DNA of 64,000 nucleotides, from assembly GCF_003946575.1 (NCBI RefSeq), contig NZ_RHOP01000011.1, positions 1-64,000 on the forward strand. Reading direction: 5' to 3'. Source of the DNA: Companilactobacillus jidongensis (lineage in GTDB: Bacteria > Bacillota > Bacilli > Lactobacillales > Lactobacillaceae). Position numbers and translations under genes: made by a program. The notes under the pieces were generated by a model that saw nothing but the letters and a program-made list of their open reading frames with translations, was not told where the DNA came from and did not search any database. Position 1 is the stretch's first letter; each line of letters begins with the position of its first letter. Of this stretch, positions 53,683-64,000 are shown piece by piece.

Positions 53683-55932
53683 TTGGAAGAAGCAATGTTA
53701 AAAGGTTTAAATACAGAGCAACAAGAGGCTGTCCGAACTACCGAAGGTCCTTTGTTGATCATGGCTGGTGCCGGAAGTGGTAAGACTCGAGTACTGACTC
53801 ATCGAGTCGCTTATTTGATTGAAGATAAAAATGTCATGCCTTGGCATGTCCTCGCTATCACTTTTACTAATAAGGCTGCCAAAGAAATGAAAGAAAGAAT
53901 TGGAAAACTGCTCGATGAAGCAGCTGAAGACGTTTGGGTTTCGACTTTCCATTCACTCTGTGTTCGCATCTTAAGACGTGACATCGACAAAATGGGTAAG
54001 TCCAGATCGTTTACAATTTCTGATCCCTCAGAGCAACGTACTTTGATGAAGCAAATTCTTAAAAGAATGAATTTGGATCCTAAACAATATGATCCACGTG
54101 CTATTTTGGGAGCAATCAGTAATGCTAAAAATGATTTACAAACTCCGGAAGTGTTTGCTCAGAATACTAAATCTCCATTCGAACAAATCGTAGCTAATTG
54201 TTACGATGCTTACATGAAAGAAATGGAAAAAAATCAAGCCATGGATTTTGATGACTTGATTATGCAAACAAATATATTATTTGAACAATGTCCAGATGTA
54301 TTGGAATATTATCAACAAAAATTCCAATATATTCATGTGGATGAATATCAGGATACTAATGAGGCTCAATATAAATTGGTTCAACAATTGGGTGCGAAGT
54401 ATCGTAATGTTTGTGTTGTTGGTGATGCCGATCAGAGTATCTATGGCTGGCGTGGCGCTAACATAAAAAATATCATGAATTTTGAAAAAGATTATCCTGA
54501 AGCAACAACTATTAAATTGGAACAAAACTATCGTTCAACCAAGACGATTTTGGATGCTGCGAATGAGGTTATCAATAATAATACTGAAAGAAAACCTAAG
54601 AAACTCTGGACTGATAATGCTAGTGGTGATGATATTAATTTTTATCGTGGCCAAAACGAGTCAGATGAAGCATTGTATGTTATTTCTCAAATCAGAGATT
54701 TAGTATTGAAGAATTATAACTATGGTGATTTTGCTATTCTGTATCGTACTAATGCTCAGTCACGTACATTTGAAGAGAAGCTTCTTCAAGCAAATATTCC
54801 TTATAAGATAATTGGTGGACATAAGTTCTATGATCGTAAGGAAATTAAAGATATCATGGCTTATCTAAGGTTAGTTGCGAACCCAGATGATTCAATGAGT
54901 TTTCAACGAATTATTAACAGTCCTAAGCGTGGTATTGGACCAGGAACAATCGAAAAATTACAAGCATATGCAGATGAACACAGTTGGTCACTACTAGAGG
55001 CAGCTCAAAATATTGAGTTGTCATCTTTAGCCGCCAAACCAAGAAAAACCTTTGCAGAATTTGCTAAAGTTATCGATGACCTATCAAATGAAGCAAAAAC
55101 TATTTCGATGACTGATTTGATGGACCACTTGCTTGATAAATCAGGTTATGTGGAAGAATTAAGAACTCAGAATAATCTTGAATCACAGTCACGAATTGAA
55201 AATATTGAGGAACTTTTAACTGTTACAACACAATTTGATTCAGCTTATGAACCAGATCCAGAATTAGATGAATCTAGACTTGAAGCATTCTTAACGGAAT
55301 TGTCTCTAGTCAGTGATCAAGATGAACTGGAAGAAAATCAGCAAGAAGTTACTTTGATGACATTGCATGCTGCCAAGGGACTAGAGTTCCCAGTGGTCTT
55401 CTTAGTTGGTATGGAAGAAGGTATCTTCCCACTTGGACGAGCACTGATGAAGCAAGAAGAACTAGAAGAAGAACGTCGTCTAGCATACGTTGGTATCACT
55501 CGTGCCGAAAAGAAGCTTTATTTAACTAATGCATATAGCCGTATGTTATATGGACGTTTACAAAGTAATCAGGTTTCTCGCTTTGTTGAAGAAATTGGTG
55601 ATGAACATATTAATTGGGTCAACAAGAATGCCGGTGGAGTTACCACTTCGAAGACAAACAAGGTTTCGGAAGAGTCACCATTTGTTAAGCGTCGTCGTCA
55701 ATCAGCCTTTCATTCTAGCTACAAAGTCGATGAGGCTCAAAAAGCCAATGGTGCTCAAGGTGCTGAAAATATCAGTTGGAATATTGGCGATAAGGTTGAG
55801 CATAAGAAGTGGGGTCAAGGTACAGTCGTTAAAGTAAATGGCTCTGGTAAGAATGCTGAACTTGATGTTGCTTTTAATAATGAAGGAATCAAACGTTTAT
55901 TAGCCGAATTTGCTCCTATAAAAAAAGCCTAA
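53683..55932 (+). CDS. pcrA: ATP-dependent DNA helicase PcrA
   Basis: 749 residues, UvrD/Rep superfamily 1A. Motifs seen: Q-motif LNTEQQEAVR, Walker A AGAGSGKTR, motif Ia FTNKAAKEM, motif II VDEYQDTN, motif III VVGDADQSIYGWRGA, motif IV EQNYRST, motif V TLHAAKGLEFPVVFL and motif VI YVGITRAEKKL. The C-terminal tail ends in the Tudor-like KVEHKKWGQGTVVKVNGSG. It unwinds DNA in repair and rolling-circle replication. The start is TTG at 53683, seven bases after AAGGAG. First gene of the conserved pcrA-ligA-camS order of Bacillales and Lactobacillales. Confidence 0.97.
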   Translation: MEEAMLKGLNTEQQEAVRTTEGPLLIMAGAGSGKTRVLTHRVAYLIEDKNVMPWHVLAITFTNKAAKEMKERIGKLLDEAAEDVWVSTFHSLCVRILRRDIDKMGKSRSFTISDPSEQRTLMKQILKRMNLDPKQYDPRAILGAISNAKNDLQTPEVFAQNTKSPFEQIVANCYDAYMKEMEKNQAMDFDDLIMQTNILFEQCPDVLEYYQQKFQYIHVDEYQDTNEAQYKLVQQLGAKYRNVCVVGDADQSIYGWRGANIKNIMNFEKDYPEATTIKLEQNYRSTKTILDAANEVINNNTERKPKKLWTDNASGDDINFYRGQNESDEALYVISQIRDLVLKNYNYGDFAILYRTNAQSRTFEEKLLQANIPYKIIGGHKFYDRKEIKDIMAYLRLVANPDDSMSFQRIINSPKRGIGPGTIEKLQAYADEHSWSLLEAAQNIELSSLAAKPRKTFAEFAKVIDDLSNEAKTISMTDLMDHLLDKSGYVEELRTQNNLESQSRIENIEELLTVTTQFDSAYEPDPELDESRLEAFLTELSLVSDQDELEENQQEVTLMTLHAAKGLEFPVVFLVGMEEGIFPLGRALMKQEELEEERRLAYVGITRAEKKLYLTNAYSRMLYGRLQSNQVSRFVEEIGDEHINWVNKNAGGVTTSKTNKVSEESPFVKRRRQSAFHSSYKVDEAQKANGAQGAENISWNIGDKVEHKKWGQGTVVKVNGSGKNAELDVAFNNEGIKRLLAEFAPIKKA

Positions 55933-55947
55933 TAATTTAAGAGGTGA

Positions 55948-57972
<2,025 letters not shown>

Positions 57973-57983
57973 GAGAAAAAGTT

Positions 57984-59117
57984 TTGAAAAAATTCGTAAA
58001 AGCTACAGCACTGGTATTGATGTGCTCACTTCTTTTGACTGCCTGTGGTAATTTACAAGATTCAAGTTTGTCATCAGGTAGTAGTGACAGCAGTAAGAGT
58101 ACAGTTCAAACGGCTAGTTCATCTGATTCTAGTTCTTATGATGTTTTGATGAGCAATGGAAAATATAAAACAAGTTCAATCTCAGGAATTACGGCAGCTG
58201 ATAATAGTAATCAGTTCAATAGCCGTAGTTTTGAAAGTGGCTTATTGAATTTGTCTAAGAATCAATTCTCAACGAATTCATATGTTTTCCAAGAAGGTCA
58301 AGTCTTATCGTCATCAACTGTTACTAATTGGCTTGGACGTAAGTCGAGTAAAAACTCGACTGGTTTGAATCCAGCATCTAATGGGTCCACAAGTCCAACT
58401 AAGAGAGCACCAATGTATTTCCAACAAATGCTTGAAGAAGATTATCTTCAAAAGCAAAATGGTAAATATAAATTAGCTGGTATTTCAATCGGTATTGCAA
58501 TGAACAAAATCGATTATTATCAAAAGAAGCAGTATGGTGCGACATACAGCACTACAATCAGCCAAGAGGAACAAAAGTCCGAAGGTGAGCGTGTTGCCAA
58601 AGAAGTTGTTAAACGACTTCGCAAAATGAGCAATGTTGGAAATATTCCTATTGTTGTTGGTCTATATTCAGTTGCTCCTGAAGATACATTGGTTGGTGGT
58701 ACTTACTTCCAATACTCAGTAAGTAAAAGTGCAGATGTTGGTAGTTGGAAGACATTGAATTACAAGAATCAAGTTCTACCAACAGTTAATAATGAAACAG
58801 CAATTAATAGTGGCGACTCGGATGCCTTTGCTAACTTTAAGGATAATATTCAAGGTTATTTCCCTAATATATCCGGTGTAACAGCAGAAGCTCACTATGA
58901 TGGTACAAGTTTGAAGTCAATGGATATTACAGTTAATACTCAGTTTGATGGTTTGGCTCAAATTACAAGTTTTACACAATTTGTTCAACAAAGCGCCTCG
59001 AAGTATCTACCATCTGATGCAAATTTGGATATTAATATTCAAACTGTTGATAGTCAGCAATCAGTTGTTACACGTACTGATGGTAAGTTCTTGTCACATG
59101 TTTATAACGCAGATTAA
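57984..59117 (+). CDS. camS: CamS-family sex pheromone lipoprotein
   Basis: 377 residues, TTG start after AGGAGA. Lipoprotein signal with lipobox LLLTAC (Cys at about 21), a Ser-rich linker, then the CamS domain with GLLNLSKNQFSTNSYVFQEGQ, NPASNG, PMYFQQMLEEDYL, and VVGLYSVAPEDTLVGGTYF. In Enterococcus the signal peptide of this family yields the cAM373 sex pheromone, but the mature function is unknown. The signal peptide here could release a short hydrophobic peptide (around ALVLMCSLLLTA), which is inference. Conserved place between ligA and gatC. Confidence 0.93.
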   Translation: MKKFVKATALVLMCSLLLTACGNLQDSSLSSGSSDSSKSTVQTASSSDSSSYDVLMSNGKYKTSSISGITAADNSNQFNSRSFESGLLNLSKNQFSTNSYVFQEGQVLSSSTVTNWLGRKSSKNSTGLNPASNGSTSPTKRAPMYFQQMLEEDYLQKQNGKYKLAGISIGIAMNKIDYYQKKQYGATYSTTISQEEQKSEGERVAKEVVKRLRKMSNVGNIPIVVGLYSVAPEDTLVGGTYFQYSVSKSADVGSWKTLNYKNQVLPTVNNETAINSGDSDAFANFKDNIQGYFPNISGVTAEAHYDGTSLKSMDITVNTQFDGLAQITSFTQFVQQSASKYLPSDANLDINIQTVDSQQSVVTRTDGKFLSHVYNAD

Positions 59118-59141
59118 AAGATAGTTTAAAGGAGAAATTTA

Positions 59142-59441
59142 ATGATTTCAAAAGATGAAATTTTACATGTTGCTGAATTAGCAAACCTAAAATTAAAAAA
59201 TGATGAAGTCGATGACTTTGTAAGTCAACTAGGTAGAATCGTTGATATGGAAAGTAATTTGGCTAGTGTTAATACTGATGGTGTTGAACCTACATACAAT
59301 ATGGGAGATACAAATACTACTTTCCGTGAAGATAAAGGTATTCGCACTCAAACTAGAGAGCAAATGTTTGAAAATGTTCCTGAATCTGAAGATAACTTGA
59401 TCAAGGTTCCAACAATTGTTGACAAGGAGGACGACGAATAG
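59142..59441 (+). CDS. gatC: Asp-tRNA(Asn)/Glu-tRNA(Gln) amidotransferase subunit C
   Basis: 99 residues. Family-typical [36 protein letters not shown] and the C-terminal [10 protein letters not shown]. GatC holds GatA and GatB together. The last base of its stop is the first base of the gatA GTG. Confidence 0.96.
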   Translation: MISKDEILHVAELANLKLKNDEVDDFVSQLGRIVDMESNLASVNTDGVEPTYNMGDTNTTFREDKGIRTQTREQMFENVPESEDNLIKVPTIVDKEDDE

Positions 59442-60898
59442 TGAATTACTTAAACGAAAGTATCGATTCATTGCACAAGAAGTTAGCTGCTAAAGAAATA
59501 ACTTCAAAAGAACTAACTGATCAAACATTGAACGATATGAAAGATAAAGAAAAAGATATTTCTGCTTTTATCACCGTCAATGATAATGCGGTTAAAGACG
59601 CTGAAAAAGTTGACCAAGCAGGTATCAATGGTCCACTATCTGGTATTCCTATTGCTATCAAAGATAATATTGTAAGTAATGGTATCAAGACAACAGCCGC
59701 AAGTAAGATTCTTTATAACTTCATGCCTGTTTATAGTGCAACTGTTCTAGAGAAGCTTGAAGCTGCCGGTGCTATCAATATTGGTAAGACAAACATGGAT
59801 GAATTCGCTATGGGTTCATCAACTGAAACATCATTCTTTGGTGATACACACAATCCTTGGGACTTCGAAAAAGTTCCCGGTGGTTCTTCAGGTGGTTCTG
59901 CAGCTGCCGTTGCTTCTGGCGAAGTAGTTGCTGCATTGGGTACAGATACAGGTGGTTCAATTCGTCAACCAGCTGCTTTCAATGGTATTTTTGGTATCAA
60001 ACCAACTTATGGTCGTGTATCTCGTTGGGGTGTTATCGCCTTTGCATCAAGTCTTGACCAAGTCGGTGTTATGTCAAAACGTGTTGAAGATTCAGCCACT
60101 GTTCTTTCGATTATTGCCGGACATGATGAACATGACAGTACTAGTTCCGAGAAGGAAGTTCCTGACTATCGTGCTAATTTGAACAAAGATATGACAGGTG
60201 TAAGAATTGCAGTTCCTAAGGAATTCTGGCATGAAGGTACTAACCCTGAGATCATCAAACAAATCAATGCTGCTATCGATACATACAAAGAAATGGGCGC
60301 AACTGTTGATGAAGTAAGTCTCCCAGCTTTGAAGCATGCGGTTGAAGTTTACTACGTACTTGCATCTAGTGAAGCCTCATCTAACTTGCAAAGATACGAT
60401 GGTGTTCGTTATGGATTCCGTGCTAAGGATGTTAAGAACATCAAAGACCTATTCGTTAACTCAAGATCAGAAGGTTTTGGTGACGAAATCAAACGTCGTA
60501 TCATGTTAGGTACATTTGCCTTGTCTGCTGGTGCCTACGATGCATACTTCAAGAAGGCCGCTCAAGTAAGAACATTGTTCATTGAAGAAATGGGCAAAGT
60601 TCTAGAAGATCACGATTTGATCATGGGACCTTCAACAACAAGTACTGCTTTCAAGATCGGTGATAAGATCGATGACCCTCTAGCAATGTACATGAATGAT
60701 ATTCTAACTATTCCTGCTAACTTAGCTGGACTTCCAGCTGCTTCTGTTCCAACAGGATTGGCTGATGGTATGCCAGTTGGGTTACAGATTATTGCTAAAC
60801 CGTTTAACGAACAAGCAATCTTTAATGCTGCTTATGCATTACAAGAACAAAATAAATTTTACGAACAAATACCAACTGCATTAAAGGGGGAAGACTAA
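59441..60898 (+). CDS. gatA: Asp/Glu-tRNA amidotransferase subunit A
   Basis: 485 residues, amidase-signature enzyme with the Ser-cis-Ser-Lys triad: Lys in [10 protein letters not shown], Ser in [12 protein letters not shown] and Ser in [12 protein letters not shown]. It frees ammonia from glutamine for the GatB reaction. GTG start overlapping the gatC stop by one base; the gatB start overlaps its own stop by one base. The tRNA-Gln gene at 27151 is one of its likely substrates. Confidence 0.98.
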   Translation: MNYLNESIDSLHKKLAAKEITSKELTDQTLNDMKDKEKDISAFITVNDNAVKDAEKVDQAGINGPLSGIPIAIKDNIVSNGIKTTAASKILYNFMPVYSATVLEKLEAAGAINIGKTNMDEFAMGSSTETSFFGDTHNPWDFEKVPGGSSGGSAAAVASGEVVAALGTDTGGSIRQPAAFNGIFGIKPTYGRVSRWGVIAFASSLDQVGVMSKRVEDSATVLSIIAGHDEHDSTSSEKEVPDYRANLNKDMTGVRIAVPKEFWHEGTNPEIIKQINAAIDTYKEMGATVDEVSLPALKHAVEVYYVLASSEASSNLQRYDGVRYGFRAKDVKNIKDLFVNSRSEGFGDEIKRRIMLGTFALSAGAYDAYFKKAAQVRTLFIEEMGKVLEDHDLIMGPSTTSTAFKIGDKIDDPLAMYMNDILTIPANLAGLPAASVPTGLADGMPVGLQIIAKPFNEQAIFNAAYALQEQNKFYEQIPTALKGED

Positions 60899-62328
60899 TG
60901 AACTTTGAAACAACTATTGGTCTAGAAGTCCACGTTGAATTAAAGACTAAATCAAAAATGTTTAGTCCTTCACCAGTTGCTTATGGTGCTGAATCAAATA
61001 TTAATACCAATGTTATTGATTTTGGTTTTCCAGGAACATTACCAACTGTTAATAAAGAAGGATATCGTTTAGGTGTTATGGTTGCTCTTGCATTGAATGC
61101 CAAAATAGAAAATCATACACACTTTGATCGTAAAAACTATTTCTATCCAGATAATCCTAAGGCCTATCAATTAACACAAAGTGAAAAACCACTTGGTCAT
61201 GATGGTTATATTGAAATTGAAGTTGATGGCAAGAAGAAGAAAATCGGTATTGCTGAACTTCATGTCGAAGAAGATGCTGGTAAGAATACCCACGGTAACA
61301 ATGGTTATTCATACGTCGATTTGAACCGTCAAGGTACACCACTTATCGAAATCGTTTCAAAGGCTGATATGCATTCTCCTGAAGAAGCTTACCAATACCT
61401 TGAAAAGCTACGTCAAATCGTTCAATTTACCGGAGCATCTGACGTTAAGATGGAAGAAGGTTCAATGCGTGTTGATACTAATATCTCTATCACACCAGCC
61501 GGATCAGATACTTATGGTACTAAAGTCGAACTAAAGAACCTTAACTCATTTAACTATGTCAAACTTGGTTTGGCATATGAAGAAAAGCGTCAGGCTGCTG
61601 TCCTAAAGAATGGCGGTAAGATCGAACAAGAAACAAGACGTTTTGATGAGAAAACAGGTGAAACTGCATTGATGCGTGTTAAATCTGGTGCAGATGATTA
61701 TCGTTATTTCCCAGAACCAGATCTTCCTGACTTTGAAATCAAGCCAGAATGGATCGAAGAGATCAAGTCACAATTGCCAGAACCAGCTGACGAGCGTCGT
61801 GCACGTTATATTAATGAATTAGGTATTCCTGAATACGATGCTGGTGTTTTAACTGATACTAAGGAAATGTCAGATTTCTTCGATGAAGCTGTTCGTTTTG
61901 GTGCAAATCCAAAACTTATTTCTAACTGGTTGATGGGTGAAGTTAATGCGTTCTTAAATGAAAAGAAGGTTGGCTTATTAGATACTAAGTTGACACCAGA
62001 ACATTTATCAACGATGATTAAGTTGATTTCTGACGGAACTATTTCTTCTAAGATCGCCAAAAAGGTCTTCCAAGAAACAATCAGTAATGGAACAGAGCCA
62101 GAAGGATGGGTCAAAGAAAAGGGACTTGTTCAAGAATCAGATCCAGCTGTATTGAAGCCAATGATCATGGATATTTTGGATAATAACCAACAATCAATCG
62201 ATGACTTCAAGAATGGTAAGGATCGTGCCGTTGGTTTCTTAGTTGGACAAATTATGAAACAAACACACGGACAAGCTAACCCTAAGGTTGTTAATAAGAT
62301 CCTAATGGCTGAGCTTAATAGTCGTTAG
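60898..62328 (+). CDS. gatB: Asp/Glu-tRNA amidotransferase subunit B
   Basis: 476 residues, full length. Opening [60 protein letters not shown] and [11 protein letters not shown] are diagnostic; the YqeY-like C-terminal domain ([22 protein letters not shown]) is present. It activates Glu- or Asp-tRNA and amidates it. Last gene of the gatCAB set. Confidence 0.98.
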   Translation: MNFETTIGLEVHVELKTKSKMFSPSPVAYGAESNINTNVIDFGFPGTLPTVNKEGYRLGVMVALALNAKIENHTHFDRKNYFYPDNPKAYQLTQSEKPLGHDGYIEIEVDGKKKKIGIAELHVEEDAGKNTHGNNGYSYVDLNRQGTPLIEIVSKADMHSPEEAYQYLEKLRQIVQFTGASDVKMEEGSMRVDTNISITPAGSDTYGTKVELKNLNSFNYVKLGLAYEEKRQAAVLKNGGKIEQETRRFDEKTGETALMRVKSGADDYRYFPEPDLPDFEIKPEWIEEIKSQLPEPADERRARYINELGIPEYDAGVLTDTKEMSDFFDEAVRFGANPKLISNWLMGEVNAFLNEKKVGLLDTKLTPEHLSTMIKLISDGTISSKIAKKVFQETISNGTEPEGWVKEKGLVQESDPAVLKPMIMDILDNNQQSIDDFKNGKDRAVGFLVGQIMKQTHGQANPKVVNKILMAELNSR

Positions 62329-62341
62329 TGAGGAGAAGTAT

Positions 62342-63328
62342 ATGCGAGCAAGGTTGATTTACAATCCTACCTCAGGCCACGAGACACTGAGAAATAATGT
62401 AGGGGATATTTTAAATATACTTGAAGAAGCCGGCTATGAAGCCAGCGCCTTTCGTACGACTCCAACTAAGAATTCAGCTCAAGATGAAGCTAATCGTGTC
62501 GCCAAAGAAGGATTTGATCTAATCATTGCCGCCGGTGGTGATGGAACAATCAACGAAGTAGTTAATGGTATTGCTGGTTTGGACAAACGTCCGGAATTAG
62601 CCATTATTCCTGCTGGAACGACCAATGATTATGCTCGTGCGTTGAAGATACCTCGTGATGACGTTGTTGAAGCAGCCAAAGTTATTTTGAAGAAGCAAAA
62701 ATTACCAGTTGATATTGGAAAAGCTGGCGATAATTATTTCATCAACATTGCTGGTGGTGGCTCGATGACTGAGTTGACCTATGAAGTTCCTTCAGCTTAT
62801 AAATCAATTCTCGGTTATCTAGCGTACTTGGTTAAGGGTGCAGAAATGTTACCTCGAATCAATCCTATTGATATGCACATCGAATATGACGATGGTGTCT
62901 TCGATGGCAAAGCCACGATGTTCTTAATTGGATTGACTAATTCAATTGGTGGCATGGAACAGATTGCCCCTAACTCAGTTATCGGCGACGGAACATTTTC
63001 ACTGATTATTGTCAAAGAAACAAATCTTCGTGACTTAGTTCATTTGATTGCATTGGTATTGAATGGCGGTCGTCATGTGTATAATCCTAAGATTATTTAC
63101 ACCAAGACTAAGAAGCTATCTGTTAAGGCAAATGATACCAACCGTATCATGGTCAATCTTGATGGCGAGTATGGTGGGGATGCTCCGATGGAGTTTACTA
63201 ACATGCATGCACATTTGAATATTTATGCTAATGTTGACTCAATTCCACTTAAGGCAATCGACACTTCATCGATGGATGAAAAAGATGCCGGAGAAAAGAT
63301 CATTGAAGAAGAGAAGAAATTAGATTAG
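62342..63328 (+). CDS. dagK: Diacylglycerol kinase, DgkB/DagK type
   Basis: 328 residues. Opening RARLIYNPTSGHE, nucleotide-binding GGDGTINEVVNGI at about 63-75, IIPAGTTNDYARAL, INIAGGGSMTELTYEVP and LDGEYGGDAPMEF match the soluble DagK_cat family. It returns diacylglycerol from lipoteichoic acid synthesis to phosphatidic acid, fitting the many wall-glycan genes of this genome. AGGAG precedes the ATG, and it follows gatB by 13 bases. Confidence 0.94.
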   Translation: MRARLIYNPTSGHETLRNNVGDILNILEEAGYEASAFRTTPTKNSAQDEANRVAKEGFDLIIAAGGDGTINEVVNGIAGLDKRPELAIIPAGTTNDYARALKIPRDDVVEAAKVILKKQKLPVDIGKAGDNYFINIAGGGSMTELTYEVPSAYKSILGYLAYLVKGAEMLPRINPIDMHIEYDDGVFDGKATMFLIGLTNSIGGMEQIAPNSVIGDGTFSLIIVKETNLRDLVHLIALVLNGGRHVYNPKIIYTKTKKLSVKANDTNRIMVNLDGEYGGDAPMEFTNMHAHLNIYANVDSIPLKAIDTSSMDEKDAGEKIIEEEKKLD

Positions 63329-63345
63329 AATATAGAACTATGAAT

Positions 63346-63384
63346 AAAAGGGAAGCTGAGACATTAGTACCAGCTACCCTTTTT
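63346..63384 (+). terminator. Terminator after dagK
   Basis: Stem AAAAGGGAAGCT/AGCTACCCTTTT (one mismatch) with T-run. Confidence 0.82.
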
Positions 63385-63402
63385 CTATGCAAAGGATGAA
63401 AT

Positions 63403-64000
63403 ATGGAAAAACCAAACATAAAAAAGAATGACAAATTAGAATTAACGATCCAGGATCTATCATACGAAGGCAAAGGTGTAGCCAAAGTTGATGATTTCAC
63501 ATTATTCGTTGACAATGCCCTACCTGGTGAAGTGGTCAATGCTGTTATCCTAAAAGTAGGTAAGAGTTATGGATTCGCTAAGGCTTTGGACATCATCAAG
63601 AAGTCACCCGATCGCGTTGAAGACATTGATAATGTCTATGTTAGAACAGGAATTGCTCCATTGAGCCATTTGAAGTATTCAGAACAATTGAAGTTCAAAC
63701 AAAAGCAACTTCAAATCGACTTCCAAAAAGCTAGATTGGATATTGATGTCAACGAAACACTTGGAATGGAAGATCCATTCCACTATCGTAATAAAGCACA
63801 AGTACCAGTTCGCCAAATCGATGGTAAATTGACGTCAGGATTTTATCGCAGACATTCACATGATCTTGTTCCAATGGAAGACTATTTGATTCAAGATCCT
63901 AAGATCGACGCTGAGATCAAACGTGTTCGTGATATTTTGCGTAATTACAACGTCCGTGGTTTCGAAGAATCTCAGAACAAGGGACAAATTCGTACAATCA
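63403..64000 (+). CDS. 23S rRNA (uracil-5)-methyltransferase, RlmD/RlmCD type, partial
   Basis: First 199 residues; the frame runs off the window end. The N terminus has a TRAM domain (LELTIQDLSYEGKGVAKVDDFTLFVDNALPGEVV), followed by the family's linker with PLSHLKYSEQLKFKQKQ and the DPFHYRNKAQVPV segment that opens the RumA-type fold. The SAM-binding and catalytic Cys motifs lie beyond the window. Gram-positive members methylate U747 and/or U1939 of 23S rRNA. AAGGATG lies just before the ATG at 63403; the gene is separated from dagK by a terminator. Confidence 0.9.
   Translation, partial: MEKPNIKKNDKLELTIQDLSYEGKGVAKVDDFTLFVDNALPGEVVNAVILKVGKSYGFAKALDIIKKSPDRVEDIDNVYVRTGIAPLSHLKYSEQLKFKQKQLQIDFQKARLDIDVNETLGMEDPFHYRNKAQVPVRQIDGKLTSGFYRRHSHDLVPMEDYLIQDPKIDAEIKRVRDILRNYNVRGFEESQNKGQIRTI

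Overview
The window is one contiguous stretch of a low-GC Gram-positive chromosome, almost certainly from a member of the Lactobacillaceae. The evidence is the WxL/WxIP surface cluster, SLAP-domain and KxYKxGKxW-signal surface proteins, T-box and lysine riboswitch leaders, an H2O-forming type NADH oxidase, Mga- and Rgg-type regulators, and strong AGGAGG ribosome binding sites. A Companilactobacillus-like species is my best guess, held with low confidence. No prophage, insertion sequence or CRISPR array is visible. Intergenic hairpins of the intrinsic-terminator type separate most transcription units.

Layout. 1-9.3 kb: cell-surface block, with one WxL protein, three WxL-interacting (DUF916/DUF3324) proteins, a large BspA-like/SLAP surface protein and a convergent Mga-type regulator. 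9.4-12.7 kb: a lysine riboswitch with a LysP-like permease, then a T-box (specifier UCC, Ser) with serS. 12.7-15.2 kb: tRNA-Asn and tRNA-Thr, an unusually GC-rich block of nested inverted repeats, an aldo/keto reductase, and a long non-coding stretch with a candidate minus-strand small RNA. 15.2-18.8 kb: two NADH-oxidase paralogues around an EAL-domain gene. 19.2-26.7 kb: YfhO-type membrane glycosyltransferase, two glycerol kinase paralogues (the second lacks the catalytic Asp) and a peptide transporter. 26.7-27.3 kb: an unidentified, strongly folded RNA followed by tRNA-Tyr and tRNA-Gln. 27.3-38.4 kb: GntR regulator, polysaccharide/wall glycosyltransferases, pncB-nadE for NAD salvage, an aminotransferase, a GT-C/GtrB pair and SprT. 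38.4-45.3 kb: tRNA-Leu and an accessory-looking signalling/surface island: two paralogous small secreted SLAP proteins flank an Agr/Com-like histidine kinase and LytTR regulator and a divergent Rgg-like regulator, followed by an arylsulfotransferase-like lipoprotein. 45.5-64 kb: a membrane glycosyltransferase-like protein, ribokinase, cold-shock protein, MFS pump, glucosaminidase, xpt/purK-like/purB, then the conserved housekeeping run pcrA-ligA-camS-gatCAB-dagK and a 23S rRNA uridine methyltransferase cut by the window end.

How it fits together. Much of the window serves the envelope (WxL system, SLAP proteins, teichoic-acid/polysaccharide glycosylation, glucosaminidase) and nutrient salvage (lysine and peptide uptake, glycerol, nicotinate, xanthine, ribose). 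Catabolite control is suggested by cre-like sites before the first NADH oxidase and the first glycerol kinase. The most interesting parts are the folded RNA near 26.8 kb, the inverted-repeat block near 13.2 kb, the Rgg/LytTR/SLAP island, and two enzymes that have lost canonical active-site residues (second GlpK, PurK-like). All assignments come from reading the sequence and translated proteins; no database search was run.
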